NCBI GenBank assembly: GCA_009781315.1
Contig: WQYI01000001.1
Coordinates: forward strand, 248,001-312,000
From: Candidatus Endomicrobium embiratermitis
GTDB taxonomy: Bacteria; Elusimicrobiota; Endomicrobiia; Endomicrobiales; Endomicrobiaceae
DNA: 64,000 nucleotides
Reading direction: 5' to 3'
Shown: positions 19,572 to 27,725 of the stretch, one piece after another
Layout: each line of letters opens with the position of its first letter
How positions within the stretch are numbered: the first letter of the stretch is position 1
The notes under the pieces: generated by a model
What the model was told of the DNA's origin: nothing
Database searches by the model: none
The model's input: the letters and a program-made list of their open reading frames with translations, nothing else
Position numbers and translations under genes: made by a program

Positions 19572-20852
19572 TTAATTTATTTTCTCTCTTAATTTTCTGT
19601 GATAATTTACGGCAAATCTGTGCGATTCGTCACGTACAGACTGTAAAAGCCTTAGAGCTGCCGAATTCCTGTTTAATACCAAAGGTTTGTCTTTATGAGG
19701 AAAAAATATTTCCTCATTCTTTTTTGCAAGCGATACAATAGGAATCGTAAGCTGAAGTTCTTCCAAAGCGCTCATCGCCGCGCCCAGCTGCCCTTTGCCG
19801 CCGTCTATAAGTATTAAATCCGGCATATTTTCATTTTTCCTTATAAGTCCCGAGTAACGCCTGAAAACAACCTCTCTCATGCTTGCGAAATCGTCCGCGC
19901 CGGTAACGGTTTTAATTTTAAACCGCCTGTAATTTTTTTTATCGGGAATGCCGTTTAAAAAACGCACCATTGACGCCACGGCGTCTGTTCCCTGAATATT
20001 AGAGTTGTCAAAACCCTCTATAACGGCGGGCGCGCGTTTTAAACCTAAAACGTCTTTTAATTCGTTTATGCTGTCCGCTCTTTGCACAGACTCGTTTATT
20101 TCATTTTGCGTGATTTCGCTTATCATTACCCTTTCAGACATATTCTGAACGGCGTAAAGCCTGTCTCTTATTTCCGAAGCTTCTTCAAATTTTAAATCCG
20201 AGCTTAATTGCTCCATCTGGCTTTGCCATTCGTCTTCGAGTTTTTTGAATTTTCCGTTTAGGAACAGCTCGATTTCTTTTATTTTGGATTTATAATCGGA
20301 CGCCGTAATTTTCCCCAAACACGCTCCGTAACACAATTCCGTATGATAATACAGACACGATTTGACTTTTTTTTCTTCCGGCAGATTGTTTTCCGTAAAC
20401 TCTAATTTGCACGGACGGACTTTAAAAAGTTTTACAAGCCATCTTACAAGCTTTTTAATATAAAACTGCTGCGGATAAGGTCCGAAATATAAAGCCGAAT
20501 CTTTAAGTTTTTTTCTTGTAAGCGTCAGCCTCGGAAAATCTTCGTTGACTGAAAGCTTAATATACGGGTAAGACTTGTCGTCTTTCCACATCGCGTTAAA
20601 ATAAGGTTTGACTTTATTTATAAGCTGCCTTTCCAAAATCAAAGCTTCTCTTTCGGAAGCGCATAAAATATAATCTATTTTACGCATAGCCGTTATTATG
20701 GCTGCTGATTTTGACTCGGTATCTGCGTTAAAATAAGACGCAAGCCTGTCTTTAAGGCTCTTTGCTTTGCCTATATAAATTATGTTTGCTATAGCGTCGC
20801 GCATAATATACACGCCGGGAAGTTTCGGAATATTTTCAATGTGTTTATTCAT
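19572..20852 (-). CDS. uvrC: UvrC-like excinuclease subunit, short form without helix-hairpin-helix end
   Basis: UvrC makes both incisions in nucleotide excision repair. The 426 residues contain the GIY-YIG nuclease (LPGVYIMRDAIANIIYIGKA), four cysteines fitting the 4Fe-4S site (RPCKLEF, then SCLYYHTELCYGAC), the UVR helix pair (about 203-240) and the RNase H-like 5' nuclease (GFDNSNIQG, DGGKGQ, RDESHRFA). Full-length UvrC is about 600 residues. About 90 residues between the UVR helices and the RNase H domain, and the whole C-terminal (HhH)2 domain, are missing. A dispersed repeat begins right after the stop. Both nuclease sites look intact, so activity is possible but DNA binding may differ. 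Confidence 0.85.
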   Translation of the reverse strand: MNKHIENIPKLPGVYIMRDAIANIIYIGKAKSLKDRLASYFNADTESKSAAIITAMRKIDYILCASEREALILERQLINKVKPYFNAMWKDDKSYPYIKLSVNEDFPRLTLTRKKLKDSALYFGPYPQQFYIKKLVRWLVKLFKVRPCKLEFTENNLPEEKKVKSCLYYHTELCYGACLGKITASDYKSKIKEIELFLNGKFKKLEDEWQSQMEQLSSDLKFEEASEIRDRLYAVQNMSERVMISEITQNEINESVQRADSINELKDVLGLKRAPAVIEGFDNSNIQGTDAVASMVRFLNGIPDKKNYRRFKIKTVTGADDFASMREVVFRRYSGLIRKNENMPDLILIDGGKGQLGAAMSALEELQLTIPIVSLAKKNEEIFFPHKDKPLVLNRNSAALRLLQSVRDESHRFAVNYHRKLREKIN

Positions 20853-20890
20853 TGTTTAATCTGTATCCTATAACTTTCTGCTGATTCTTG

Positions 20891-20957
20891 TCTGTCATAC
20901 TGAGCGAAGCGAATGTATCCATCCATTATGGGTCCTTCCCTCCGGTCAGGATGACAA
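20891..20957. repeat. Dispersed palindromic repeat upstream of uvrC
   Basis: Starts TCTGTCATACTGAGCGAAGC and ends GGTCAGGATGACA, with a CCTTCCCTCCGG core. Same end pattern as the other chromosomal repeats. Confidence 0.75.
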
Positions 20958-20966
20958 AAGAGTGGA

Positions 20967-21599
20967 TTAAAGACTGCTTTTGTCAATTCCGTCCCATTCA
21001 AAAACTATCGTATATTCTCCCTTTATACCCGGTAAATTTTCAAGCAGCGCTCCGAACTGCTGCTCGGCAAATTTTCTTGCCTGAACGTACAAACCGCGGT
21101 TCTGCCTGACTTTAAGTTCCATTTCTTTTTTATTTGTAAGCTGTATGGCGTTCGCGTCTTTTAAAGAATATCTGTTGAAAAGGCTGGTTTTTTCATCATA
21201 TAAACTGAAAGTTTCAGGATAAATTTCATGCGAAAGTATTTTTATTTTCGGCATGTGAAGGATTATGTTGTTATAAGAAACCTCTGTTTTTATATCCGCG
21301 CTGTCAAAACCCATTTTTATCGTACCGTCTATCGTGTATAACGCTTTTTTTCCGGTCAAAGGTAGATCCACCATATTAAATAATTTGACCGCCTCGGAAT
21401 GCGTTATTATTGACGTGTAATGGTAAATAAGGCTTACGTATTCCGCAGCCGGCAGAATTTCTTTTACGTTCGCGCTTATTTTTATGGCGGATTCCTTATT
21501 AATTGCTTTCCCGCCGAGTTTATAACCTATAAATATACCCATGCCGACGGTTGAAATAAAAATAATAAGCAAAACGATGTATTTTATGTTTGTGAACAT
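20967..21599 (-). CDS. DUF4230 membrane-anchored protein
   Basis: About 210 residues. One N-terminal membrane helix (YIVLLIIFISTVGMGIFIGY) is followed by an extracytoplasmic domain resembling DUF4230 (EYVSLIYHYTSI, KALYTIDGTIKMGFDSADI). Function of the family is unknown. The ATG at 21599 has a strong GGGGGG Shine-Dalgarno. An upstream in-frame extension would overlap murJ and is rejected. It follows murJ by 13 bases. Confidence 0.7.
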   Translation of the reverse strand: MFTNIKYIVLLIIFISTVGMGIFIGYKLGGKAINKESAIKISANVKEILPAAEYVSLIYHYTSIITHSEAVKLFNMVDLPLTGKKALYTIDGTIKMGFDSADIKTEVSYNNIILHMPKIKILSHEIYPETFSLYDEKTSLFNRYSLKDANAIQLTNKKEMELKVRQNRGLYVQARKFAEQQFGALLENLPGIKGEYTIVFEWDGIDKSSL

Positions 21600-21612
21600 A
21601 ATTCCCCCCTTT

Positions 21613-23274
21613 TTAACTGCAGCCTTCACTCTTTTCAAACACGCGCATAAACGCTCCGAGTTCTTCGGATTTAAGAATTTTTGCGCTTATAAGAAATACC
21701 GCTGTTCCGGAAATTACGGCAAACGGTACCGATATAAACAGGCTTGGCGATATTTTACAGGCATAAAACGCGGCTATACCCGTCAATATTGCCCCGGTAA
21801 AAGATTTTACGGATGAGAATAATATTTTTTTCAGCCCGATTTTGCCCAATCTTTTCTTGAGCCATATTACTAAAAGCAAAAGGTTAAAATAAGAGGCCAC
21901 GGCAGTCGCAAGAGCAAGCCCGCCTACACCCATCGGATACATTAAAATGACGCACAAAATTACGTGCAAAATCATTGCCGCGGCAGCGCTTTTAACTGGG
22001 GTTTTTGTATCCTGAAACGCGTAAAAAGCGTTTGCAAAAATTTTTGCCAAAGCGTATGCCGGAAGGCCCAGCGAGTAGTAAAACAAAGCGTCGTTTGTCA
22101 TCAGCGACGCCGCAAAATCAAACTTACCGTGCTCAAACAAAAGTCTTATAATAGGCAATCCTATAACCATAAGGCCCGCCATTGCGGGAAGCAGCGTAAA
22201 AACGGAAAATCTTATTGAATGATTTAAAGAGTCTTTATATGTTGACATATCTTTTACGGCACAGGCTTTTGACAAAGCAGGTAAAGATACTGTCGCAAAA
22301 GCCAGTCCGAAAATAGCCAAAGGCAGCTGCATAACCCTGTTGGAATAATATAAAGCAGTAATCGAGCCGCTTGCAAGAAACGAAGCGCATATGGTATCGA
22401 CGAAACTGTTTATCTGGTCAACAGACAAGCCTATTATGGCCGGAATCATTAAAATCCAGATCCGTTTAATTCCTGGATGCTTATAGAAAGGCAGGGAGGA
22501 GGGAGGAGGGAGAAGAGATGCATTAACGGTCTCTTCTTTGTCATTCCGGCGAAAGCCGGAATCCATGTTGCCGTTAATTATTAATTGTTCATTATTAATT
22601 TTTAATTGTAGTTTTAAATGCCATCCCAAAGCCTTAAGTTTCGGATACTGCATAATAAAGTGCAATGCTCCGCCGGCTATTACGCTTATGGCAAGGCCTT
22701 TTATCTGATTTCCTCCGCCAAGCATTGGAGCAATCGCAAGCATATAGAAAATTTCCGATATACTTAACGCCGACGGGGCAAAGGCGGGTATAAAAAACGA
22801 TTGCAGCGTGTTTAAAATTCCCATCAAAAACGCGGCAAGGCATATAAACATTATAAAAGGAAACATCAGCCTTGTGAGTTCTATAGTCAGCTGCATTTTT
22901 TCAGGGTCGTTGGTAAATCCCCATGCGATTAGTTTAGCAAGGACAGGCGCGAAAAACATTCCGAGAATTGATACTATGGCAAGGATTACAAAAAGAGAGG
23001 TAAAAACGGCGTTTAAAAATTTTTGTGTTTCGCTTTTATCTTTTGTGTGCAGATATTCGCTGAAAACCGGAATAAAAGCGGCGTTAAAAGACCCTTCCCC
23101 GAAAAGCCTTCTGAAAAGGTTAGGTATTCGGAATGCCGCGTAAAAAGCGTCGGCAAACATTCCCGCTCCGAACAAATTCGCGACCAACATATCTCGGATA
23201 TATCCAAGAATTCTTGATAAAAACGTGCCGAACGCGGTTTTACCGGCGTTTTTAGTTAACGTACGATTTTCCAT
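21613..23274 (-). CDS. murJ: Lipid II flippase MurJ with in-frame repeat insertion
   Basis: MurJ moves lipid II across the inner membrane for peptidoglycan synthesis. The protein (about 553 residues, 14 membrane helices) starts TAFGTFLSRILGYIRDMLVA and contains FRRLFGEGSFNAAFIPVFSE, both family hallmarks. Between two helices, residues about 222-261 (KINNEQLIING, MDSGFRRNDKE, SLLPPPSSLPF) are encoded by a composite chromosomal repeat and are not expected in MurJ. The reading frame stays open. I take the ATG at 23274; the upstream extension would start at a TTG without Shine-Dalgarno. The TetR gene diverges from it. Confidence 0.95.
   Translation of the reverse strand: MENRTLTKNAGKTAFGTFLSRILGYIRDMLVANLFGAGMFADAFYAAFRIPNLFRRLFGEGSFNAAFIPVFSEYLHTKDKSETQKFLNAVFTSLFVILAIVSILGMFFAPVLAKLIAWGFTNDPEKMQLTIELTRLMFPFIMFICLAAFLMGILNTLQSFFIPAFAPSALSISEIFYMLAIAPMLGGGNQIKGLAISVIAGGALHFIMQYPKLKALGWHLKLQLKINNEQLIINGNMDSGFRRNDKEETVNASLLPPPSSLPFYKHPGIKRIWILMIPAIIGLSVDQINSFVDTICASFLASGSITALYYSNRVMQLPLAIFGLAFATVSLPALSKACAVKDMSTYKDSLNHSIRFSVFTLLPAMAGLMVIGLPIIRLLFEHGKFDFAASLMTNDALFYYSLGLPAYALAKIFANAFYAFQDTKTPVKSAAAAMILHVILCVILMYPMGVGGLALATAVASYFNLLLLVIWLKKRLGKIGLKKILFSSVKSFTGAILTGIAAFYACKISPSLFISVPFAVISGTAVFLISAKILKSEELGAFMRVFEKSEGCS
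22492..22609. repeat. Composite repeat inserted in frame in murJ
   Basis: Three repeat types side by side: a GGGAGGAGGGAGGAGGG purine tract, the palindrome CATTCCGGCGAAAGCCGGAA and a TTAATTATTAATTG tract with its TTCATTATTAATTT partner. Each type recurs elsewhere in the window (36880-36972, 27648-27717, 60012-60095). Confidence 0.8.
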
Positions 23275-23331
23275 ATTATCAATAATTTTATCAAATTTTA
23301 CAGTCAATCGCTAATTAACACGTATTAGCTA

Positions 23332-23360
23332 TTGACAAAAAAGTTATACAAGTGTATAAT
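23332..23360 (+). promoter_or_regulatory. Near-consensus promoter of the TetR-exporter operon
   Basis: TTGACA at 23332-23337 and TATAAT at 23355-23360, spaced by exactly 17 bases: a consensus sigma-70 promoter. The -10 box overlaps the first operator palindrome. Confidence 0.85.
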
Positions 23361-23376
23361 TTATACAGACGTATAA
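23344..23376. promoter_or_regulatory. Twin TetR-type operator palindromes
   Basis: Two perfect 16-base palindromes in tandem, TTATAC-AAGT-GTATAA (23344-23359) and TTATAC-AGAC-GTATAA (23361-23376), one base apart. The first covers the spacer and -10 box and the second covers the start-site region. The position fits autorepression by the TetR protein encoded 17 bases downstream. The binding itself is inference. Confidence 0.8.
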
Positions 23377-23392
23377 CTTCATCGGAGGTTTT

Positions 23393-24019
23393 ATGATGAA
23401 AAGAAATGTAAATACCGAACAAAAGATTATTGATACCGGAATCGCTTTGGCGAAACAATACGGCATAAGCGGTTTTACGGTAAGGCAGTTATGCCAAAAA
23501 GCCAAAGTCAATCTGGGACTTTTTAATTATTACTTTGTTTCCAGAGATAATTTTGAAAAGATTATTCTTAAAAATCTTTACGGCAATTTTATGAAAGATT
23601 TTGAAATAAATATCTCCAAAGACATGGATACGATAAAGAAACTTGAAGCCGCAAGAGAAACGTTATCTGATTTTGTCTCAAAAAATGCTTCAATTATAGC
23701 AAGTATTATAATAGAAATATTTTCGGGCAACGGCGCGAAATTCAGTTTTGTAAAAGAAAATTTCTCAAAACATATAGTATTTTTTTATTCCATTATAGAA
23801 CAAGGTAAAAAAGAGAAAATATTTAAAGACGCGGACATTTTTTCTTTGATTATCTCGGCTATTGCTCCGGTTATTGTGCCTATAGCGGCGTCCGGCGTAT
23901 TAAAAAGAACCATACCTAAAAAAGATTTGTCTAAAATTTCAAAATTTCTCGATAAATTATCAAGCGAAAAATTTATAAAAGAGAGAATGGAATTGTCTCT
24001 TAAAGGAATATTAAGATGA
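23393..24019 (+). CDS. TetR/AcrR family repressor, CecR-like position
   Basis: 208 residues. The N-terminal helix-turn-helix domain (TEQKIIDTGIALAKQYGISGFTV, then LCQKAKVNLGLFNYYFVSRDNF) is typical TetR; the rest is a divergent ligand domain. The gene heads the exporter operon and its stop overlaps the ATG of the TolC gene. Two ATGs stand in tandem. The second (23396) has the better distance (7 bases) from the CGGAGG Shine-Dalgarno. It most likely represses its own operon through the twin palindromes upstream. The inducer is unknown. Confidence 0.92.
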   Translation: MMKRNVNTEQKIIDTGIALAKQYGISGFTVRQLCQKAKVNLGLFNYYFVSRDNFEKIILKNLYGNFMKDFEINISKDMDTIKKLEAARETLSDFVSKNASIIASIIIEIFSGNGAKFSFVKENFSKHIVFFYSIIEQGKKEKIFKDADIFSLIISAIAPVIVPIAASGVLKRTIPKKDLSKISKFLDKLSSEKFIKERMELSLKGILR

Positions 24020-25320
24020 TTAAAATGTTTCGGGCATTTTTTGTTTGTTTGATATGTTTATATCCGTTTGCAAGCGTTTTGGGCGTTGGGCAAATAACGC
24101 TTGCGGAATGCGAAAAACGTTCTCTTGAGACTTCCCCCTCGGTTAAATCCGCACAAAATGAGTTTAAAGCTGCGGAAATGGCTGCCGGAGCTTCAAAAAC
24201 AAGCCTGCTTCCGGTTTTATCATTGGAAGGGCAGGCATATTATATTACAGCCGTTCCAGAACTTGATATTAATCTTCCTGTAATCGGACAGCTTAATAAA
24301 AAGCTCGGAGATAACCTGAATTATTCGGCAGGGCTTGCTTTACGCTGGAATCTATTTGACGGAGACGTCCAAAGGAACAATTATGAAGCCGCCAGAAAAT
24401 TTGCCGATTCAAAAAAAGCAATTTATTATTATGAGAAAAAAAAAGCGCTTATGGAAACGAGAATCGCTTATTTCAATCTTATAACCGCGGCGGCGAATTT
24501 AAAACTTATTGACGAACAGCTTGATCTTTCGGTTTCCCAGAATAAAGATATTAAAAGAGGCGTTCAGCTCGGTTCCAAAAGCAAACTTGACGAAATCATG
24601 TCGGATAATGAAGTTTTGGTAAAACAAAAACAAAAAAACGCCGCTAAAATTATGCTGATAGAAGCCGCGGATAATTTAAACTCTCTTACCGGCAACATGA
24701 TAAATAATTATGAAATCGATTTAAACGCTTTTGATTCCCCCGAGACTTTGCTTCAAATTTTTTCAAAGAGTATCGATTCGGATTTTGACGATAAAAATCC
24801 GCAGCTTATGTCTTTTGACATGCTTGAGCGATATTACGATTTGATAGCAAATTCATATGAAAATATGAATTTCCCCCGCATAAATATTTTCGCGTCTTCA
24901 ACTTACGATTATCCTGATGGTCCGAACCTTAAATCAGTCTGGCAAAACAGGGCAGGCGCGGATTTCTATATGCCCGTTTACCAGTTCGGCAGGAATTCGA
25001 AACTTTCAAAACAAAACAAATTTACTTCATTATCAGTGGAAAGCCAAAGACAGGGAATTTATGACGATTTAAAAAGACTTTTTTACCGTTCTAAAGAAAA
25101 GGTCAGGATTTTATATTCCCAGATAGAGTTAAGTAAAAATCTTATATCCCAAAGCCAGACTGCCGCTGATATGACGTATAAATCATATATATCAGGCAAT
25201 TCTAGATATTTGGACGTTCAATTTATGAATTTAAAAGTTCTGGAAGCCAAGTCCAACGAGACTGATTTTTACGCGGGACTTCTTACCGAACTTGTAATTT
25301 TGGAGGCATTAAAAAAATGA
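24016..25320 (+). CDS. TolC family outer membrane efflux protein
   Basis: 434 residues with a signal peptide (residues 1 to about 25) and two copies of the coiled-coil outer membrane efflux domain (LAECEKRSLETSPSVKSAQNEF; NLISQSQTAADMTYKSYISGNSRYLDV). It would form the outer-membrane channel of the tripartite exporter encoded in this operon. It overlaps the TetR gene and the adaptor gene by 4 bases each (ATGA), so translation is coupled. Confidence 0.92.
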   Translation: MIKMFRAFFVCLICLYPFASVLGVGQITLAECEKRSLETSPSVKSAQNEFKAAEMAAGASKTSLLPVLSLEGQAYYITAVPELDINLPVIGQLNKKLGDNLNYSAGLALRWNLFDGDVQRNNYEAARKFADSKKAIYYYEKKKALMETRIAYFNLITAAANLKLIDEQLDLSVSQNKDIKRGVQLGSKSKLDEIMSDNEVLVKQKQKNAAKIMLIEAADNLNSLTGNMINNYEIDLNAFDSPETLLQIFSKSIDSDFDDKNPQLMSFDMLERYYDLIANSYENMNFPRINIFASSTYDYPDGPNLKSVWQNRAGADFYMPVYQFGRNSKLSKQNKFTSLSVESQRQGIYDDLKRLFYRSKEKVRILYSQIELSKNLISQSQTAADMTYKSYISGNSRYLDVQFMNLKVLEAKSNETDFYAGLLTELVILEALKK

Positions 25321-26039
25321 AAAAGAAAATTATCGCAATCGTTTTAGCATCAACAGTTTTGCTGCTTTTATACTTTTATCTTTCCGCGTCCGGAAATTTC
25401 CGTTATAACGGAATAGTGGAAGCAGTCGAAACAAACGTGTCGTCAAGAGTTTCCGGAACAATAAAACAATACCACGTACGTGAAGGCGAAGCAATAAAAG
25501 AAGGCGGTTTAATTGCGGAAATAGACAGCCCCGAAACTTTGCTTTCTTATAATCTCGCGAAAAGCAATTATGAAAGAGGCAGAAAGCTTCTTTCGGATAA
25601 AATAATAAGCGAAGAAACTTATGACGGGTTAAAATATCAATACGAACAGGCAAATCTCAGATTGTCTTGGACAAAGATTGTCTCTCCGGTAAACGGCAAA
25701 GTAATTTATAATTACCATGAAAACGGCGAACTTGTAAATCCCGGTTCAAAAATCGTGAATATAATAGACGACAGCCGGGTAAATCTTTATATTTATGTCC
25801 CTTACAGAAAAATGATAAATCTGAAAACAGGAATGAAAGTTAAAGCGTTTTTGCCGGAACTTAAAGACAAAGAATTTGAAGGAATCATAATTTTTATAAA
25901 CGACAGTTCGGAATTTACTCCGAAAAACGTTTTAACCGAAAGAGAAAGAGACAATCTTGTTTTTCAGGTAAAAATAAGATTCGATAACCCTGACAGGCTG
26001 TTAAAATCAGGAATGACTTTGGAAGCGGAACTGCCTTAA
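25317..26039 (+). CDS. HlyD/YbhG-type periplasmic adaptor
   Basis: 240 residues with an N-terminal membrane anchor (IIAIVLASTVLLLLYFYLSA), a biotinyl-lipoyl split domain (NVSSRVSGTIKQYHVREG and IVSPVNGKVIYNYHENGELV), a short helical hairpin between them and a beta-barrel domain. This short adaptor type links an ABC exporter to TolC. The order TetR-TolC-adaptor-ATPases-permeases matches an ABC-2 drug or lipid exporter. Confidence 0.9.
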   Translation: MKKKIIAIVLASTVLLLLYFYLSASGNFRYNGIVEAVETNVSSRVSGTIKQYHVREGEAIKEGGLIAEIDSPETLLSYNLAKSNYERGRKLLSDKIISEETYDGLKYQYEQANLRLSWTKIVSPVNGKVIYNYHENGELVNPGSKIVNIIDDSRVNLYIYVPYRKMINLKTGMKVKAFLPELKDKEFEGIIIFINDSSEFTPKNVLTERERDNLVFQVKIRFDNPDRLLKSGMTLEAELP

Positions 26040-26042
26040 AGA

Positions 26043-26184
26043 CAAGAGGCATAGATGCAGAGAAGCAAAGTAACGGCAAAGACAATAATTAGCTTGTCAT
26101 GTTGAGCGAAGCAACGTAGTTACGTAGTTGAAACATCTGCCTTTTAACTGCAGACCCTTCGGCTTTGCTCAGGGTGACAAACAA
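26043..26184. repeat. Composite dispersed repeat inside the exporter operon
   Basis: Begins with AGGCATAGATGCAGAG, related to the 57066-57150 repeat. It continues with TTGTCATGTTGAGCGAAGC and ACTGCAGACCC and ends TCAGGGTGACA, as in the 16152-16223 element. It separates the adaptor gene from the first ATPase gene. Confidence 0.75.
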
Positions 26185-26194
26185 GACAAATAAA

Positions 26195-26911
26195 ATGAAT
26201 AAAAACTTAATTTCAGTATCATTAACAAAAGTCGGTAAAAAAATGCTTGAAACTCAGGCGCTTTCTGATGTCAGCCTGAATTTTGAATCAGGAAAAATCC
26301 ACGGGGTTATAGGCCCTGACGGGGCAGGTAAAACAACTTTAATAAGGCTGCTTGCCGGACTTTTAAAGCCAGATAGCGGTAAGATAGAATATTTTAAATC
26401 CGGCAATCAAATTCCTAATACTTTAATACGAAAACGCATAGCCTATTTGCCTCAGGAACAGAGTTTATACGCGGATTTGTCATGTATGGAGCATTTGGAG
26501 TTTTTTTCAAATATTTACAATATGTCAAAAAAAGATTTTAAGCAAAAATCAAAAAAACTGTTGGAAATGGTCGGATTGTCGCAATTCGCGGACAGAAAAG
26601 CCGGAAACTTGTCCGGCGGAATGTATAAAAAGCTCGGCGTTATATGCGTTTTGTTAAATAGCCCGGATTTACTTTTACTTGACGAGCCTACAATAGGAGT
26701 TGATCCTTTAAGCAGGCGCGACCTTTGGAACCTTATTCACGGCATTTCAAACGAAATGACGGTTATATGTTCCACTTCTTACATGGATGAAGCCGAAAAA
26801 TGCGGTAAAGTGCATATATTAAACGAAGGCAAAGTTTTGGCTTCGGATTTACCTGGTAATATAAAGAAACAATTTAAGATCAAAAAAATAGAGGAAGTGT
26901 TTCTTTTATGA
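26195..26911 (+). CDS. ABC transporter ATPase, YbhF N-half type
   Basis: About 238 residues. Walker A is GPDGAGKTT (the PD version typical of the first half of YbhF), the Q-loop is LPQEQSLYADL, the signature is LSGGMYKKLG and Walker B is LLLLDEPTIGVDP. It powers the ABC-2 exporter with the next ATPase. I start it at the ATG at 26195; the frame upstream runs into the dispersed repeat. It overlaps the next gene by 4 bases. Confidence 0.93.
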   Translation: MNKNLISVSLTKVGKKMLETQALSDVSLNFESGKIHGVIGPDGAGKTTLIRLLAGLLKPDSGKIEYFKSGNQIPNTLIRKRIAYLPQEQSLYADLSCMEHLEFFSNIYNMSKKDFKQKSKKLLEMVGLSQFADRKAGNLSGGMYKKLGVICVLLNSPDLLLLDEPTIGVDPLSRRDLWNLIHGISNEMTVICSTSYMDEAEKCGKVHILNEGKVLASDLPGNIKKQFKIKKIEEVFLL

Positions 26912-27633
26912 CAAAGATTTTAGATATACAAAACCTTACGGTAAAATTCGGCGGATTTACGGCCGTGGATAATATAACTTTTTCCGTTGAAAAAGGCGAA
27001 ATTTTCGGTTTTTTGGGAGCAAACGGAGCCGGCAAAACCACTACTATAAGAGCTTTATGCGGACTTGTAAATATTTCAAGCGGTAATATGTTTATTGACG
27101 GCAAAGACGTATCTAAAAACACGAAGAAATTAAAACCGCGCATAGGATATATGTCGCAAAAATTCACTTTGTATCAGGATTTGACGATTAAAGAAAATAT
27201 GCTTTTTTCCGGCGCTTTATATATGATGACCGAAAAAGAAATCCTTAAAAGAATGAAAGAGCTTTTTGAATATGTCAATTTTAAGGAAAGTCCGGACGAA
27301 ATAGTAAAAAGCATGTCGGGCGGTTCAAAGCAGATAATTTCGTTAGCCGCGTCTATTTTGCATAATCCGGAAATAGTATTTCTTGACGAGCCTACGGCCG
27401 GCATTTCCCCCGTTTCAAGAAAACTGTTCTGGAATTTAATTTCAAAACTTTCTTCGGACGGCAAGACGATTTTTGTTACCACACATTATATGGACGAGGC
27501 CGAATACTGCCGCCGCATAGCGTTGATGCAAAACGGAAGAATAATAGCTTTGGACAGTCCTCAAAATTTGAAAACAGCAAGCAATGCTTCAAATTTGGAA
27601 CAGGCTTTTATAAACTTTTTGGATAAAAAATAA
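26908..27633 (+). CDS. ABC transporter ATPase, YbhF C-half type
   Basis: 241 residues. Walker A is GANGAGKTTT, the Q-loop is MSQKFTLYQDLT, the signature is slightly degenerate (MSGGSKQIISLA) and Walker B is VFLDEPTAGISP. With the previous gene it forms the pair that in E. coli YbhF is one fused protein. The signature continues SKQ instead of the more usual QRQ/QKQ. The start overlaps the previous stop (ATGA). Confidence 0.93.
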   Translation: MTKILDIQNLTVKFGGFTAVDNITFSVEKGEIFGFLGANGAGKTTTIRALCGLVNISSGNMFIDGKDVSKNTKKLKPRIGYMSQKFTLYQDLTIKENMLFSGALYMMTEKEILKRMKELFEYVNFKESPDEIVKSMSGGSKQIISLAASILHNPEIVFLDEPTAGISPVSRKLFWNLISKLSSDGKTIFVTTHYMDEAEYCRRIALMQNGRIIALDSPQNLKTASNASNLEQAFINFLDKK

Positions 27634-27647
27634 AGGTGTATCATTGT

Positions 27648-27717
27648 TGTCATCCCGTGCTTGACACGGGATCCAAGTTTAGTGAAAATGGATACCGGCT
27701 TTCGCCGGTATGACAAG
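27648..27717. repeat. Dispersed palindromic repeat ahead of the first permease gene
   Basis: Two hairpins: CCCGTGCTTGACACGGGATCC and ATACCGGCTTTCGCCGGTAT. They are bracketed by TTGTCAT and ATGACAAGAGG. The terminal AAGAGG doubles as the Shine-Dalgarno of the permease gene at 27726. Confidence 0.8.
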
Positions 27718-27725
27718 AGGCGATA

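Noticed and set aside
19572-20852. uvrC as a pseudogene
   Set aside because: No internal stop or frameshift, and the catalytic and cluster residues are kept; a short functional form is at least as likely.
26165-26194. N-terminal extension of the first ABC ATPase
   Set aside because: It starts at a TTG in a dispersed repeat; the ATG at 26195 gives the usual family start.
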